DNA of 64,000 nt from Piper betle (taxonomy: Eukaryota > Streptophyta > Magnoliopsida > Piperales > Piperaceae). Below are positions 12,041 through 26,500 of this stretch, piece after piece. The notes below the pieces were generated by a model, which saw only the letters and a list, made by a program, of their open reading frames with translations, did not search any database and was not told where the DNA came from. Position 1 is the first letter of the stretch. Every line of letters begins with the position of its first letter. The position numbers were made by a program, and so were the translations under genes. The DNA lies in contig JAURVB010007440.1 in the NCBI GenBank assembly GCA_033002965.1, forward strand, positions 1 to 64,000. Direction: 5' to 3'.

Positions 12041-13799
12041 CTTTCTTTATCTCAGGATGTTCTTAACGTTGTTTTTCGGGGAGTTGGTTGCTTGAGGGGA
12101 TTTCTAATATATGCTGTTTTAAAGTTGAATGGTATATGATATGCATGCAGACAGTTAGCTATTTTGTCATAACCCTATATTTGCAACCTCAAGTTTTAAC
12201 GTGTATCAGTTTTGTAGACCAGCGGCCTTGAAATGAAAGGGGATTGAAAGTGAAATGCTATCTTTTAAACGTTTTCTTGCATTATGACATAAAAAGTCCT
12301 ACCAGGGGGTATTCTTGCACTTATATGGCTGAATGAAGCACAGGTGGTTGGTGGGTTGCATTGGTAGCGTATATGCTGCCTATAATTATGAATGTAAGTT
12401 GTTCGTTACTGCCTGAATATTTCAATAGGTATTTATTGACTGTTGATTTCCGGTAATTTAGCAGTTTAAAAAATGTGTGATGAGTGTATTTATTGATTTC
12501 ATATTTTGTGGGTCAATCTTGTATAAGCCCCTCCAGGGAAGAAAGTAGATATATATGGAACAATCGCTCTTTTTAACTATCGGTTTTTTAGCTCACTCCT
12601 ATTGGGTCGTCCTTGGGTTGTCCTGGCAACACCGAAAAAGGAAAGGTAGTTAGGAACTCTAAAAACACATTAATAATATGTTGACACATGTCTACCTAGA
12701 ACGAGTGGATTCGAATTGCAAATTCTTGGTCATTGAGAAGACAATTTATACGATGCAGGTTCGTTCATGAAGCGATTGGTTGAATTATAAATTAGGTACC
12801 GAGTTTAAAGATGATCTCATACTATTGATCATCCTCTTAAATAATGATGTTCTAAAAATTATAACCTGCAAGTTTAGATCTCAAACATGACAAATAACTG
12901 GGTAGAATATATATGCTTTTGTTTCGTCCCGATTCCAAGCTTATTAAAACCCCAATTTTGTTTTTCAAATACAAACAAACCGTTGTTCCATAAGTCAATT
13001 CACAAACACTTCCAAATTGCCTGAATCAATCTCATAAACAAAGATCCTTCGGTGAAGGAGAACCACTTTTAGAAAAGGGTAAAGCTCGTCCAACAAAGCT
13101 TAATTTGGCATGCTTCAACTGCAAGACAAACAGCGGTGGCAATACTAGCATTGTGCCGGCGATGTAGTTCATCCCCATCAAAATCCTCTACTTTTGCGTC
13201 CTCGCAATCTATGTCAGACAGGAAATCTCACCAAAACTGCTCGTGATTGCCCTATTTCAAGATAAAAACCAAGTAATTAGTCTCTCAATATTATCAACCA
13301 TGACAATAGCAAGAAAATAAAAGAAAAGGTTCTAAAAGATCCTTCCTTCCAATCGAAGACTTTCAATTAGAAACTAGTTAGAGATCTAATAAGCTTCTTT
13401 GCTTTGAGTGTTATCGGGACCTAGCTTGCCAGCAATATAGCAGAATAATAGAGGAACTTATAGTTTATTTGGAGTGGAAGATATATGTGAGCAACAAGAG
13501 TAATGGACGAGGGTGAAGGAATTAGAAACTTTGGGTTGAGTTTGGTTAGTCAATTTCTTTGGTTTTGATGGATTCTGATTGAAAACTATAGCAATGAGCC
13601 AAATTTTTAGAATGACTTCAATTTGGTAAATACGAAGGCTACCTAATATGCAATGCTGCAAACTAGTAGTGAACTGATTAATCGTCATATAAAAAACAAA
13701 GTGCAAATCAAGTACTTTACATGAATAATAAATATTGATTGCATTCATCCATCTAAATTTCTATATCATGGAAACTGTACCTTTCCAACAGATTGATGA
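12041..13799. other. Spacer between convergent genes
   Basis: Sits between the 3' ends of the caprin-like (+) and hydrolase (-) genes. AT-rich, with no recognisable protein or RNA gene. Probably 3' UTRs plus short spacer. Confidence 0.45.
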
Positions 13800-16132
13800 T
13801 CAGTTGACAAGCTGAATGCCGGTCTTTATATAATCTAATACAACTGAAATTAATTCATCTTGATGCGAGGAGTAACCATGATCAGCTCCTTCCACAATAT
13901 GAAGCTTGTGGTTTGGTATGAGCTTAGCAATTTCCGTTGCATCTTTGACTGGGACGACTTCATCAGCAGATCCATGGACAATCAGTACCCTGGCCAAAAT
14001 TACTTCATGGTTAGCATTACGATTGCCGATTGCTAAATTTAGGCTACCCAGATCTTCATTAGGAGAAAGATAATCAACAAGAAGCACACTTAAATAATAA
14101 GCTGCAAGAGAGATTCTTCTCTATTACTGGCAATTCCTTTTGCTAGATCACCAAAAAATTAGTAAGGTATAAAAACAAAACAAAAAATACCAACCTGCAA
14201 TTTTTGTCGATTGACAGAGATGCTCCACGCATATCTGTACTTAAGCGATCCATGAGGCTTTCCTTTGTCACTCTGAACTCATTCTCCCCTAAAACGTGAC
14301 AACAAATAATACACATCAAATCACTAAATGCATCTGAGTAACCATGCTGACATAAACACTGATCATAAAAATTGAAGATTTGAGAAAATATTTGAAGAAA
14401 AGCTAAAGATATAGAAGAAGATGGAGTGACAAAGTAACAACAAGCCAATAAGTCTAAGTTCCTATCATCTACAAGGCAAAATATATCCAATCTGTTGATA
14501 ATCCTTTTGCTAAGCTATAGTTTACAAAAAATTGGGTAGTTTCAAGAAAACAAGGTTTAATTATTATTATTAGATCATGAAATAAGAATTACCGGATTTC
14601 CCCTTGACATTAATAAATCCATCTTTCATTATTCTTTCCATGAAGCCTGCACCCAAACGACTTTCAATACCTTCTTCTAGAGCAAAACGACCAGACATAT
14701 TGACAACAGTAGGAACATCATGATATACAGAAGCATAGAGGAGGACTATGTTGCCACCTGCAAAAGAAAGTTTGCATGTCGACAAGATTGAATCCAAACT
14801 GAAGTAAGAACAACTGGTGAAGTTTTTCTTTTTTGGGGTTTTTCTTGAAATATGTAATGTTAACTTAGAAATTGGAATAGCTAATAACGCACCTTTGCTA
14901 TGACCAGCTATAGCAGCTATCTTACGGTTTTGTGCAATTAAATACAGGATTACAGCACGTAAATCATCAACCTCTCTTCTGTAGTTACCATATTGAAATA
15001 CGCCTTCACTTTCCCTGGATGGCAGAAATATCACGTCTAAACATCTTTAACTTGTTAAAAAGGAATAGTCGTAATTTAGGCAAATATCAGCCTAAAAGAA
15101 CTTACGAACGAAGGAAATAATTTATTTTGCAGTCAAATGCGTAGAACTCGAAAAAAATTATTAACCAGAGAGCAACTGAACAAAGGTTAATCTCCATACA
15201 AATGAGAATAAAAATGAAATGTCAACGGTAGCGATTGTGAAGATCATATAATTCTGGCAACATAAAATCAAGAGCGTGTAGTGCTTACCCATTTCCTGCA
15301 AAGTCAAAACGAAATACACTAATTCTTAATCCAGTTAGAGCAGTAGCGATGTTCAAGAGAGTGCCGTATTCCTGGGAGAATATCATGGACTCATAAGACT
15401 TAAACAGGAGAAAATTAAAATTGTCAGGAAATTTTGAGAAACAAAGAATCTAAATATTCATAGTCGCAATACATTAAAAAAATAATATATTTTTTATAGA
15501 GTATATGAAATTGGAACTTATATCTATCTTAAAATTACTCGAATTATCTGTTCCTAAAGTTGTGTTACCCTTGGTGTTGCATAAGAGAGCGAATTATTTT
15601 AATAAAATAATGCCATTACACTCATACCTAGACAAAATATTTTCTTAGATAAAAGCTGAATGATGCATTTCTAGTTACAGCAACATCAAAAGCCTTGCTG
15701 ATATCTCAATTAAACAGATCTAGGCAATCCGTGAGGACCAATAAATAAAAACCCTCTCTCAACAAAATCGCAGTTAAAGATTAAAAAAAGGAGCAACTAG
15801 ATTAAATACTACCTATGATTTTAATGAGCAATTGAACCCTTGTCACATTCACCAGATCAAAGAATTCAGCACTTCAATTATATTAGGTTTTCTTCCCAAA
15901 GGTCAGCTAGCATACAAAATTCTTATCACATTAAAAAAGAAGAAGGAAAAAGTGGGAAGAAGAAGAAATTCTACAACCAGAAAATCAATGCAAAGACAAC
16001 AAATTTCACCTTAGAAGAACAGAACCCATGGCACAAGACCACGACTTCCTCCGAACCAGTATCATGGAGCACGCCGGCAAGCTTCTCCCCATACCCATTA
16101 ACAACATCAACCTTCTTCATCTCGACCGCCAT
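13800..16132 (-). CDS. Alpha/beta-hydrolase superfamily protein
   Basis: Six exons on the minus strand with consistent phases: 16132-16010, 15371-15289, 15014-14893, 14757-14593, 14288-14195, 13989-13800, giving 258 residues. The fold is recognisable: strand and oxyanion region VVVLCHGF, RFDFAGNGESEG, nucleophile elbow GHSKGG (catalytic Ser), GSADEVVP (catalytic Asp) and GADHGY (catalytic His). It belongs to the plant serine-hydrolase group resembling bacterial cinnamoyl/feruloyl esterases. Substrate is unknown. The start MAVEM at 16132 was chosen because MKKVDVVNG follows directly; an in-frame ATG at 16213 would add 27 residues of unconvincing sequence. No defect is seen. Confidence 0.88.
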
Positions 16133-16576
16133 CGTTGCACCAACTATACCCAACATAAAATCAGATTCCAACGATCCATTCACACCAAAAAAGAAAAAGC
16201 CATATATATTCATTCAAACAAAGTACTCATACACCAAGTGTCTGGGATACCACTCACCAGAAGAAGCGGCACACTGCGGTAGAACTGCAGATCGAGAGTG
16301 GATTGAGAACAAGGCTGGGAGGGTCAGGGTGGCAGGTGAGTTGGGTAACTGGGTCTTCCACCTCCAATGCTGGCTCAACTCGGTTCTAACTATATGGGCA
16401 GGAGGGCGAAGCACCACGAGCTTGCAGCCAGAGAGCAAGGTCATTCCTGATCAGACCAGCAGGCACACGAGTGGTAGTAGTTAGACCACCATTTGGTTTC
16501 ATCTACTTCGACTTAGACACTTGTTGAGTGACTAGATACGAGTTGATTTATTCTGAGTACAACTGGCACCACTTGG

Positions 16577-17137
16577 CAGGGTTGCTAATTGAATGAGCCA
16601 GTTCGTGAGCATTTTGCGTTTCGGCTCGGCTTAACTCGAGTTGAAACTCGACATTTAAATGTTCGACTCGACTCGATTATAATTCGAAATCGACTCGTAG
16701 CTCGACTCAATAAAATAATATAATAATATAGTCTTTATATTATATTATATTATATTATATTATATTATATATATTATATTATATATATATATATATGCAA
16801 TATAATAACAAAGAAGCAAGATAGTAGATGGTAAGTATTCACCTTGATGACTTTAATGTTGTGGGTTTAAACTACATTGGTCTGGTCTAATTTTTTTTAA
16901 AGTGAAGTACTTTTGTCTTTTAATCGAGCTAGTTTTGAGCTAACGAACGAGTTGGCAAACGAGCTAATAAAAATTAAGTAGTTTAAGTATATTCGAGCTC
17001 GAGCTCAAACACATAAAAGATATTCGAGTCGAACTCAAGCATGTATGTCTAAAACTCGTTCGATCTCGATATCTCGAGCCGAGTTCGAAAACATGTTGAG
17101 TTCGGCTCACTCGCTCGCTCAATTAGAAGTAAACCTG
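16577..17137. mobile_element. Degenerate hAT-like non-autonomous element (GAGCTCGAG-rich)
   Basis: Imperfect inverted ends (CAGGGTTGCTAATTGAATG and, from the other end, CAGGTTTACTTCTAATTG) enclose many ACTCGAG/GAGCTCGAG words and a TTATA microsatellite. The sequence style matches the element at 48516-49038. No clear target duplication is seen, so the limits are approximate. Confidence 0.5.
16738..16796. repeat. (TTATA)n/(TA)n microsatellite
   Basis: Tandem TTATA units passing into TA units, inside the hAT-like element at 16577-17137. Confidence 0.85.
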
Positions 17138-17652
17138 ATGAGTACCAGATTATAATTTAGAAGTTTGATATCTCTGTGTTTTGCTATGAAAATTTATGGT
17201 TATTGTTTCTAGCAAATATAAAGAATTAATATATAACATTATATTTGATACAAGATATTATAGCGCAACTTAGCTTGAGCAACTAGGGTGAGTTCAAAGA
17301 AGATAAACACTACTTAATATGTTTAAGTCATAGTAAAATGATTTCTAAACACTTTCTAATTTAACAAGAGCAATGTATTAAGATTTCAGAACATACTTGC
17401 GTTGAAATATAAAATTTACAGCTTGAAATGTGCATCTGTAAGCAAACTTCGTAGATTCTGGAAAACACAAAGATTTGGCTTGAATTACAGTGTGAGCATT
17501 CATCCTGGATGAGCAAGACGGCTAGATGATTATACAAATTATTCATTCTCAAGCACAACAGGATGGTATGTAATTTATTTTACAGAACAAACCGTGAAAA
17601 AAAAATTTAGTACACAAGAAGAATGGTAATTCACACCAATGTGCATAAAAAA
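17138..17652. other. Spacer and RTF1 3' flank
   Basis: AT-rich, with no open frame of interest. Probably holds the 3' UTR of the minus-strand RTF1 gene. Confidence 0.4.
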
Positions 17653-19462
17653 CTAGAGAAGTCCTCTTCGTCGTTTGTAGTCACTAACGGTGAGAGTTAG
17701 AGCATGGCGACGACCATCGTTTTCCGGCACGCGCAATCCCATTGTAGCCTCTATTCTCTGCTTCTTCGACATGAGAGCTAAGTGAACACCCTGTGCACCT
17801 CCAAACTTCTGCAATGCGGCAAGAGAAATCGGCAGCTCAAAGTTGTGTAACGAATTGGATTCGGTCCCTAGATCCACAGGTGCGCTTGTGTCCACCAACT
17901 TCCCAGCATCTGCAGCAGCTTCTAAGGCAGCTACCGTTGCAGCCTCACCGGCAGGGCCACTGCCGTTTCCATTGCTGGCGGTGGCAGTGGTGTCTGCATT
18001 GCCAGCTGCTGCAGCTGGTTGAGATTCGCCTTCCTCAGTTTTCATGTAATAGTTTCTTGATCGTGTCCATCTCCTAGAGAAAGGATCATATCCGGCTTCT
18101 CCAGCTTTCAAGCCAGTGTTAACAGGCTTCAATGCCGAAGCATTCTTGAAGTTTTCAGCACGATTTTTCCTGTTCATCTCTGCTAACCTCATAGCCTTGG
18201 CATCCAATTCTTTCGATTGCCGAGAGGCCTCCAGCTCTTTTAATCGAGCATGAATTCTATCAACCTCAGCTTCATCATGTCGGCTCTCAGCAACCTCCAT
18301 CTCTTTCCTAAGGCGGTCCTTCTCAGCAGCAACATTGAAAGGCCTAGAAGAAGCCGACTTCTTTTCCTGAAGCATCTGTTTCACAGTGGCTGCTGAGTAA
18401 ACAAAACTGTTCATAATTTTATCGATAGCTTCCTTCTTGTCCTCAACTTCTTTAGCTGTCAGCATCCGCCCCCCATTCTTTTCTACCTCCCGAACCCAAT
18501 CCTCAAATTCCTGTGGTGTGGGTGGTGAATCAGACACCCTTGCCATTTGCCACCTAGCGGCAGAGGTCTCACTACCCCAAACGCAATTCAAATACTTGTG
18601 AGTGGTTCGATTCTCCAACTTATATTGACGATCAGGATCAGAAGCATCTACATTACGAACTAAACAGAGACGGTAAATGCTAGCATTATTTCTGGACTTC
18701 CCAATACCAATCCTTACAAAGCAACCAACTATAAGTTCTTCAAAAAATGGCTCCATAAACCATTTTGCAAGTTTTGACCTCTTGATGGCGATCTTTCTTA
18801 CATCATCATAAGCTGGTCTATCTTTGATTTCGTCTTCACTATCAAACATTTCTCCATTATCCGAGTAGCCATCATCTTTAATATCACTTTCATTTTCACT
18901 TTCACCTGAATCACTTTTGGGGCTTGTTGGTTTTCGCCTAGGAGGAGATGAATCTCGTCCACCAGCAATAACATTCTTCATTCGATCGCGCTGAGCTTCA
19001 GGATTCTCCTGCTTCCGCTTTTTCGCACGCAACTCATTCAAAGCAATGTCTTTGGCAGATGGCCTAGTGGATCGTCCACGAGCTGGCATAGGAGGAGGAG
19101 ATTGTCGTCTGCTGCTGAACTCCAAGAACTTCTTCTCATTTTGCTGAACGGAAGATGAGTCCCTTACCTTCTGCTTCAACTTATTATCATCTCTTTTGCT
19201 AGCTCGCTCATATAATATTCTCTCCCGATCAAGTTCAGACATTTTTGCCAGGGCTTCCCTGTCAGCATCATCCTTATATAGATCGCTTCCAATAGAAGCA
19301 CTGTCCGAATCATCATCAAAACCACCATCGAGATCATCCTCTCCTTGGCTGCTGCCATGTTCATCATCTTTTTCCAGCCTCTTCTTGGGAGGGACTTGAG
19401 ATCCAGAGTGCTTCCAGCTTGCAAAGCCTCTGGGATCATCATCTGAATCGTCAGATTTGTCA
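17653..19462 (-). CDS. VIP5: RTF1/VIP5, PAF1-complex subunit with Plus3 domain (5' exon not found)
   Basis: RTF1 is a nuclear subunit of the PAF1 elongation complex, needed for H2B ubiquitination, H3K4 methylation and, in Arabidopsis, FLC expression. One long uninterrupted exon encodes about 602 residues: an acidic D/S/E-rich segment (DSDDDPRGF, then DSDSASIGSDLYKDD), MSELDRERIL (Met codon at 19242), basic/coiled segments, the Plus3 domain (about residues 146-275 counted from that Met; DVRKIAIKRSKLAKWF, then CFVRIGIGK, MARVSDSP), a charged coiled coil and a conserved tail ending SDYKRRRGLL. The reading frame is open up to a splice acceptor at 19463-19464, phase 1. The start-bearing first exon, expected to encode a short basic/serine-rich N-terminus, is not recognisable in the next several kb upstream. 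It could start at the internal Met, use a distant exon, or be 5'-truncated. Confidence 0.93.
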
Positions 19463-22400
19463 CTAATTAAGCTATAATTATAATTAGAGACTGTATTTTC
19501 TTACCCTAATCTTAAAAGGTTGCATTTTAAAAAAAATTGTTCTTAAAAATTGTATCTCTTCCCCTAGAAAACAAACACCTACCTGTAGCTATCTCTCTTA
19601 AAAAGTTACTAAATCATCAATTAATCATAAATTAGTGACTGCATTTCATCTTAAAACTAATTAGTATTTGAAAAAGCTCCATAGCATAAACAACATTGGT
19701 GGGATCATTGTAAATGGTGTCATTGTTCATTGGCTTTTGGGAGTTGGGACTCATGCCCAGGCACAAATTAGTTTAATATTGTGTTCCAAAACCTGATGAT
19801 TAATTGAAATATTAAGTTAAACATGATACCCATTTTGCAGATGCCTTGTTTTTTTTAAAAAAATTTTTAATCTGATTTAGCAAGTTAATTTGTCAAAGAT
19901 TGAAGTCGTTTGTCTTAGCTAGATGGTATTATATTATATGACACCTTTGTAAATTAAAAAAAAAACTAATCTTATTTGATATTAGCTACCATTCTATGTC
20001 ATTCTAGACCAACTTCTAGGGCTCCACCTCATATTGTTTTTGAGCCCTAATTATACAACTGTTTTGAGCACTAATTATAGAATTACAAACTCCATTTTGG
20101 GCTTAACTGATATAAAAATACGTCGAACTTGATCACAATGCATGCAATACATTTTCAAATTTCGATCCCAAAAATGTTAGGAATTTATTCTCAACTAAGT
20201 AGAATCATTTTCAAAAGCTACATTGTAATCTCAAAATTAAGCACTTAATCTTAAACAGATTAAAATCCCCCAAAAAAATAATGAAAGGAAAGACATCGTC
20301 GTTTTGCCAGAGCAGGCCCAGTTCATCATATTTCTTTCCTGGTTGGCTTTCTTCAAATTGGGCCATGAACCAAGATGTTTCCTTAAATGCTGTTGTACAT
20401 ATAATTGTATTTGACAATGGCTCACAAACCAGAGATTTACAATAGTCTTTTAGAAACACCCAAATATTACGTAGATTTCTCCAAAAGAGATGTCCAAGCT
20501 TCGTGTTCCTGCTTTTACTTGCAAAGAAGCCCAGCTCAAAATATTTATGGTGGAAGAACACTGAACCTGTTCATTCCAGGAGCCCAACAGTTAGTGTAGA
20601 GCTCTAGTACTGTCGAGGACGTTCCATGGTCCAATCAAATCAAGCAGCCCATATATACACCCAATTGAAACAAACATACAGGCAACTTATATTGTATTGT
20701 ATGAATGTATGGTTATCTTTTGCGAGATAAGGTTACCTCATGCACATCTCAATCCCATAATTCAACGTCGTCGTCTAAAACGTTCCTTTCCTTGTCATGC
20801 ATACGAGAGGAGCTATGAATTCGACACTTACATCTTATCCACTCTTTAGTGAGCAATCTTCAACACCAAACCTTGACGAACCAAAAGCCACCAATCATCC
20901 ATAACTTCGTTAATTGTTCTCTTTCATGTGTCAATCTCCTCTATCCAATCTAAAATATTAATGTTGCATGAACTCATCAAAAAGAGAGCCCAGACACATG
21001 ATATTTTAAACATCATTAAGTGAAAACTTGATAAGAAAGGGATTGAGACCCAATTCTTATTCGTTTCAAGCTTCCACTGGATACGAACAAGGGAGCAACT
21101 CACTGTCCCAATGACTCTCTTTTATCTGCAAATGGGAGCAGCAGCAAAAGATATGGTGAAGCTAGAGACCAATGTCAACATTTGTGGCTAATTCCTCCAC
21201 GCAATTTGGTTAGAGAGGGAAATGGGAGGCCCAGATTGAGCTGGGGGAAGATTTTGTATCTCTTTCACACGCAAGAAACTCCTGGATAAGATCATAATAA
21301 GGATTGTATGTGTGTATGTATCATCCTTGCACAGTTTCTTCTCATCCAATGAGTCAGCAGGTAAGGAGGTGTACTTTTCCACGTCGAAGGGCCAACTGTT
21401 GTCTCGTCACGAAGTTGGTCTTCTTCCCATTGGTTGGCGGGACTTGATTTCATGTGGACCTCTAGCTCTTCTTTTCTGATCTGGAGTGGTCTATCCATTT
21501 CTACAGTGCTATATACTTTTGATATACTCGATAGTTTAGGTGTAATTGTTGCACTTGACTACGCAACCAGAGAAAATATTGGGATTGAATTGTGTCCCTC
21601 ATGCCGGCCACCCTTTGGCTAGCGTGTCTAATTCCAGAGCAAAATCATGAAAAAAGATGAGAAGGATAGGCAGGTTTTTTAAAAAAAATGGAATAAGATT
21701 ACGTTAGATGAAAGGGATGGCAACTACTCATGTTCTTTCAAGAGATCAACTTCAAATAAAATTTGGAAAACAAATGACTGCGTATTAAGGATGAGTTTGA
21801 TCTTCGTTGTTTAGATATTCGATTCATATGACAAATATCTTTTAACAAGTTACGAAAGATAGAAAAATCTGATGCATTTTTCAATTCTAAGTTAGAACTA
21901 TGGTTTAATTTGGTTTCAGATTCGAACCGGTTAGTAGGGAAAAAGCCCAAAAATGTGAACCTTTTGACTATATGTCGTAACTTTTTATAATTTAGAAGGG
22001 AGACAGACAAGAGTAGAAGAGAGGTTGGATCAGTGGTGGGCACCCCTGCGGTTGAAGGTTGTGAGTTGGACCTAACTTGATGGATATGGATCACAGACCA
22101 GTAAGCGAGGCGACTATTTTCTCTCCTCTCTTTTGCTGGCTCTATTATGCAATGTGAAAAGCTAGAACATTTCCGATTCAATGTACAGAGATGGGCATAA
22201 TGTAGTGAACAAATATATATGAATTGGTACTTCGCATGCAGATGAGAACAACCTAAGTATTGGGCAACCTTTGAATTTTTAGCACCGGAGCTGTTGGAGG
22301 ATACACTTCCCAAACCAACCAAATCAATGCATGCAACCTCTCCATGAAAAAAGAAAATTGATGAGTGTATGTGGTATGGTCTGTGGTGCAGGTTTATCTT

Positions 22401-22484
22401 CAAGTCAAATCTTTGTTAGCACCAAACCTTTTCACGTACATTTTGTATATAAACGTGTACGTGCCTTAGTCATCGTTGAAAAAA

Positions 22485-22491
<7 letters not shown>

Positions 22492-22531
<40 letters not shown>
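22492..22531. repeat. (TA)n microsatellite
   Basis: About 20 uninterrupted TA units, preceded by a short GTGTGT tract. Confidence 0.9.
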
Positions 22532-22534
<3 letters not shown>

Positions 22535-25500
22535 TATGGTTTTCAAGAAGAAAAATTTGGTAGTAGTACTACTACTTTGGTTATATATACCAGCTTACGT
22601 ACTAGAACGAAGTTTGAAAAATGTAAAGAATTTGTTAAATGATAATGATATTTGAACTAATTGTATCGTGAAGTCATTGTTGATTAGTAGTCTTTGTTTT
22701 GCTTCTCTTGCATGGAAAAAAGAGTCAAATAGTAGAGTTTATACATCAACTTATTATGGAATTAATCATACCAAAATTTTGGGGCTACGGTTTTTGGGTT
22801 GTGCTTCACTTAATTGCTTTATATATAAAGGATTGCCAAAATAAAATTGCTTCTTCAATAATACTTATCAATCAGACATAGGTTTTGGATCTTATCTAAC
22901 CAACTTATTATTTGTTTGGAGCATCTAATTGCGTGTATATATATCAAACACTTATGTTGTGGACCCAACGAGACGTGTTCATTTAGTATTATAAGATGCA
23001 ATATTATTCTCTTTTTTCATCTGATAATAATTGAGATTAGTGGTTGGTAAATTAGCTGTTCTTACCAATATATTTGGCTTGGGATAGAAGGGATATGAAT
23101 GGCATATTATGTATCGATTTATTATTTATTGTGTCATATTTAATTTGACTCATAGATGCATAAAAACCATGCATGTTTTATCACATAAATAAATGTGCAT
23201 ATTACTACCTCTCATGCATGGAAGCTTTGTTTGAACAATTACACCAAACTCGAGTCTTCTTTAATATATATGATGACGACGATGATGATTTTTTATAATA
23301 AATTAATCCTAAGAACCGACCAAAGTAAGTGGATCATGACATATTGTCGACACTCAAACCGGGCCCAATTATACGAGCCCCATCTTAATTAGTAGAGATT
23401 TAATTAAGACAATACATGGGAACGCGATTTCCTAATCACCATTATTTATAAACTAATAGGTGTATATGTGTCCTAAGAACTCACAAATTATCTCCAAATG
23501 GATAAATCAGGTTTCGAATATAAAAGAAAATAAGTCTTATAATTATCGAGAGGTTTTTAGTGACAAACTTTAGATCGCTCTGCCGGTGATATAATTCAAT
23601 CTCAATAATATAATCAACTATTCAACTTATTATTATTATTTTTATTATTCCACTTTATACTCTGAGTGTGTTGGGAGCATAAATCCTAAATTTAAATATA
23701 TGTAATTATAAATAACAAAATTATAAATAGCCGGATGCCTAACCGGAAAAAATCAAGTGATTGTGATAAGCCATTAATGGACCACTTGCTTTGATTAGTT
23801 TGAGATAATTAGTTGGCTGATTACTTTCTCAGAAAGAGATTAAACTGTGATTCTATGATGATGAGTGTTTTACTTTGTCCTGTATATATTAATTACTTAT
23901 TCAATTCTTTCCTTATTATATTCTTTAAATGGGTCAGTTGCATACACTTTAGGAGTCATTAACAGTAACACATAATAATATTACACATTTAAGAAAATCA
24001 TTTACATGTGGATTTGAGAGTAAAGTGCTAATTAATTTAGTTTTTTTTCTTCCCTAAAAATAATAAGGTTGAAAATATAAAATTAATCAATCTGATTGCC
24101 ATGTCATAAACCAAATTAAGGTACATATCCGTTCTTATTTATGTACCTTAAAAGCACTTACAATAAACAAAATCCTTTGTTTAATTTCACCCAAGAAATC
24201 ATCCTTATTTTTACTTTTTATATATTTATTTCTGCCCAGAAATGAGCCGACGAATTGGATAAAGTGGAGCCCACTTACAAGACATAAATGGCCAATCTTT
24301 TAAAGGCACGTGTACGAGTGATTTACTTTATTTTATTTTCGGGAACCAATTCCGACCACAATAATCTAAATATATATCTCTTCATTTTTACTAGCCAAAA
24401 ATCTTTATAAGTAGTAAAAGAAAATTTTTTCACAAAATATCAAAACTTTATGCACACATAATTGATATATCTAATCGTAAATATTTTCTTTTAAACAAAA
24501 TATATTATTAAATTACCCTAAATATGATTTCATTTGTTTCAAAATGGTCACATCAAAGTCAAGTTTAATGAGGAAATAATAAATACTAAGTAAAACAAAT
24601 GTTTTATTCTCATAACAATCAAACTCCTAAATTCATAGTAAAGACATGGAAAGGTCTCTACTTTCCCACCTTGAACATCTTAAAAAGTTTTTAAAATATC
24701 CCTAAAATAGAGAAAATGAAAGGACATATATAAAATGACTATATAGCCCAGTTAAATACAAAAGAGACTTGGGTTTTTTTCATAGGAGAAAGTGTTTTTT
24801 GTTGCATATATAAATATAAATATACATAAATTGGTCCCACAAACTCTTTTATATATGTATATATATGGAGGCAAGAAATAATACAAACAGAAAGATACAA
24901 AGAGAAAGAGGAGATTCTTTTCCATCATCACAAATTGAACCCTTTTTCTCTCTCGGCCAAACATAAAATCTGAACCTTTTGAGCTTTCACCCGCTGCCAA
25001 GCAAAACATGAATTCCTTGGCTACTTTTGAACGCAAATCCTCACTTTCTTCTTTTCATAATTGCTGCAGTATGACTCCAATATTTGGGTCTTTCAATTCC
25101 AGTTTATGTAACATTTGAATTAAAGCATGCATGGGGAAGGAAAACCATGTTGAACAACTTCATTTAACATTCCAGCTGCTGGGCAATATCTTCTTCATTG
25201 GGGATCCAAATGTGTCATTAAAAGGTTTTAGTTAGCTCACCCAACTCAACAGAGGAGTAACTATGCCTTCCAACAATACTCCTTCCCTTCATTGCACTCT
25301 ACACATCAAGATAAATGCATTCCCTGTATATTAACTCTTACCAGTTAACTTCCTACAATCAATTTGCTATATATTAACCTCTATAATTAGTGCAGTACTT
25401 AATTCTATCATGAGTTTTTCGTTGTGCATGCTCATGGTTATGGGGTCACTATTTATTTATTGATAGTTTTTCTTTCTAAGTTGAGAGATTCCCTGCCCTT

Positions 25501-26224
25501 TTTAATTGTTTAGCTCGGATTTTTATGCAAATTTAATGAAGTTGGTGTAAGAATAGGACTGGCCAAGCAAAGAACACCCAAGATTATTGTCCTAATGAGT
25601 TTTATTTAATCAAATTTTCTGAATCTAAAAATTGGACCCGGAACCGCCTGTGACGGGCGTACACGACCTTGTGTTATTAACATGAATTGCCGCATAAGTA
25701 TATAGTTATATATATGGTTAGGGGTAAACATTCGGTTCAATTTTACCAATAAAACCAAATTAATATTTTGATTAATAAAAATGTTTTCCTGTAAGTATTT
25801 TTATAGGTGTTAAATGCCAAGATAGTAGCAACTGTTGAGCTCTTCTAAATGACTAAATCAAATTAACGAAATGAAATAAAAAACTATTTGTTAAAAATAA
25901 AAAGGAATAATGTCCCATCCGTGACATCCTTGTCATTTCATAAAAGGAATCTTTTACACAAAGTATTAATTTGTAAAAGCCGGCTATTTATACTTTTCAC
26001 AAGTTTTGTTTTTTACAATTACTTTTTACTGTTTAAATTATGACCCAGTTGTCTAGATAATTTAGCACCCACATAACACAAACATGTTTATGAGAGGTCA
26101 AGTTGATTAGATTAAATATCAAAGTTTTAAAAAAAATTGCTATATTTTTTTACCAACCATTATCCGGTATTACTTCCAAAAAAAAGAAATCAAACCCGCA
26201 ATCCCAAAGTCTAAAGCTGATAAA

Positions 26225-26500
26225 CTAGCGAGTGAGCCAAACTTCGCATATATTTGAACTCGAGTCGAATAATTTGAAACTCGTTCAAATTCGATTCGAG
26301 ATCGAATGAATTTTAAATATGCATGCTCATAATCAACTGAAATATTTTTTTTATGTTTGAATTTGACTCGAATTCAAACACATTTAAACTGTTTAATTTT
26401 GGTAAGCTCAAGACCACATCGTTTGTGAACTCAAAAATAACTTATTCAAGAGCTCGAAACTATTTCGATTATAAAATCGAAAGTAACTCATGAATTGCCT
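26225..26500. repeat. GAGCTCGAG/TTCGATTCGAG-rich repeat remnant
   Basis: Contains repeated ACTCGAGTCGAAT, TTCGATTCGAG and GAGCTCGAAAC words like those in 16577-17137 and 48516-49038, so probably a decayed member of the same family. Ends are not definable. Confidence 0.45.

Noticed and set aside
20211..20561. 116-codon minus-strand frame
   Set aside because: Resembles nothing I know and has no splice or promoter context. Mixed composition suggests chance.
24752..25036. 94-codon minus-strand frame with hydrophobic stretch
   Set aside because: No recognised domain and its Tyr/Ile-rich part comes from a TATA-like microsatellite. No coding support.
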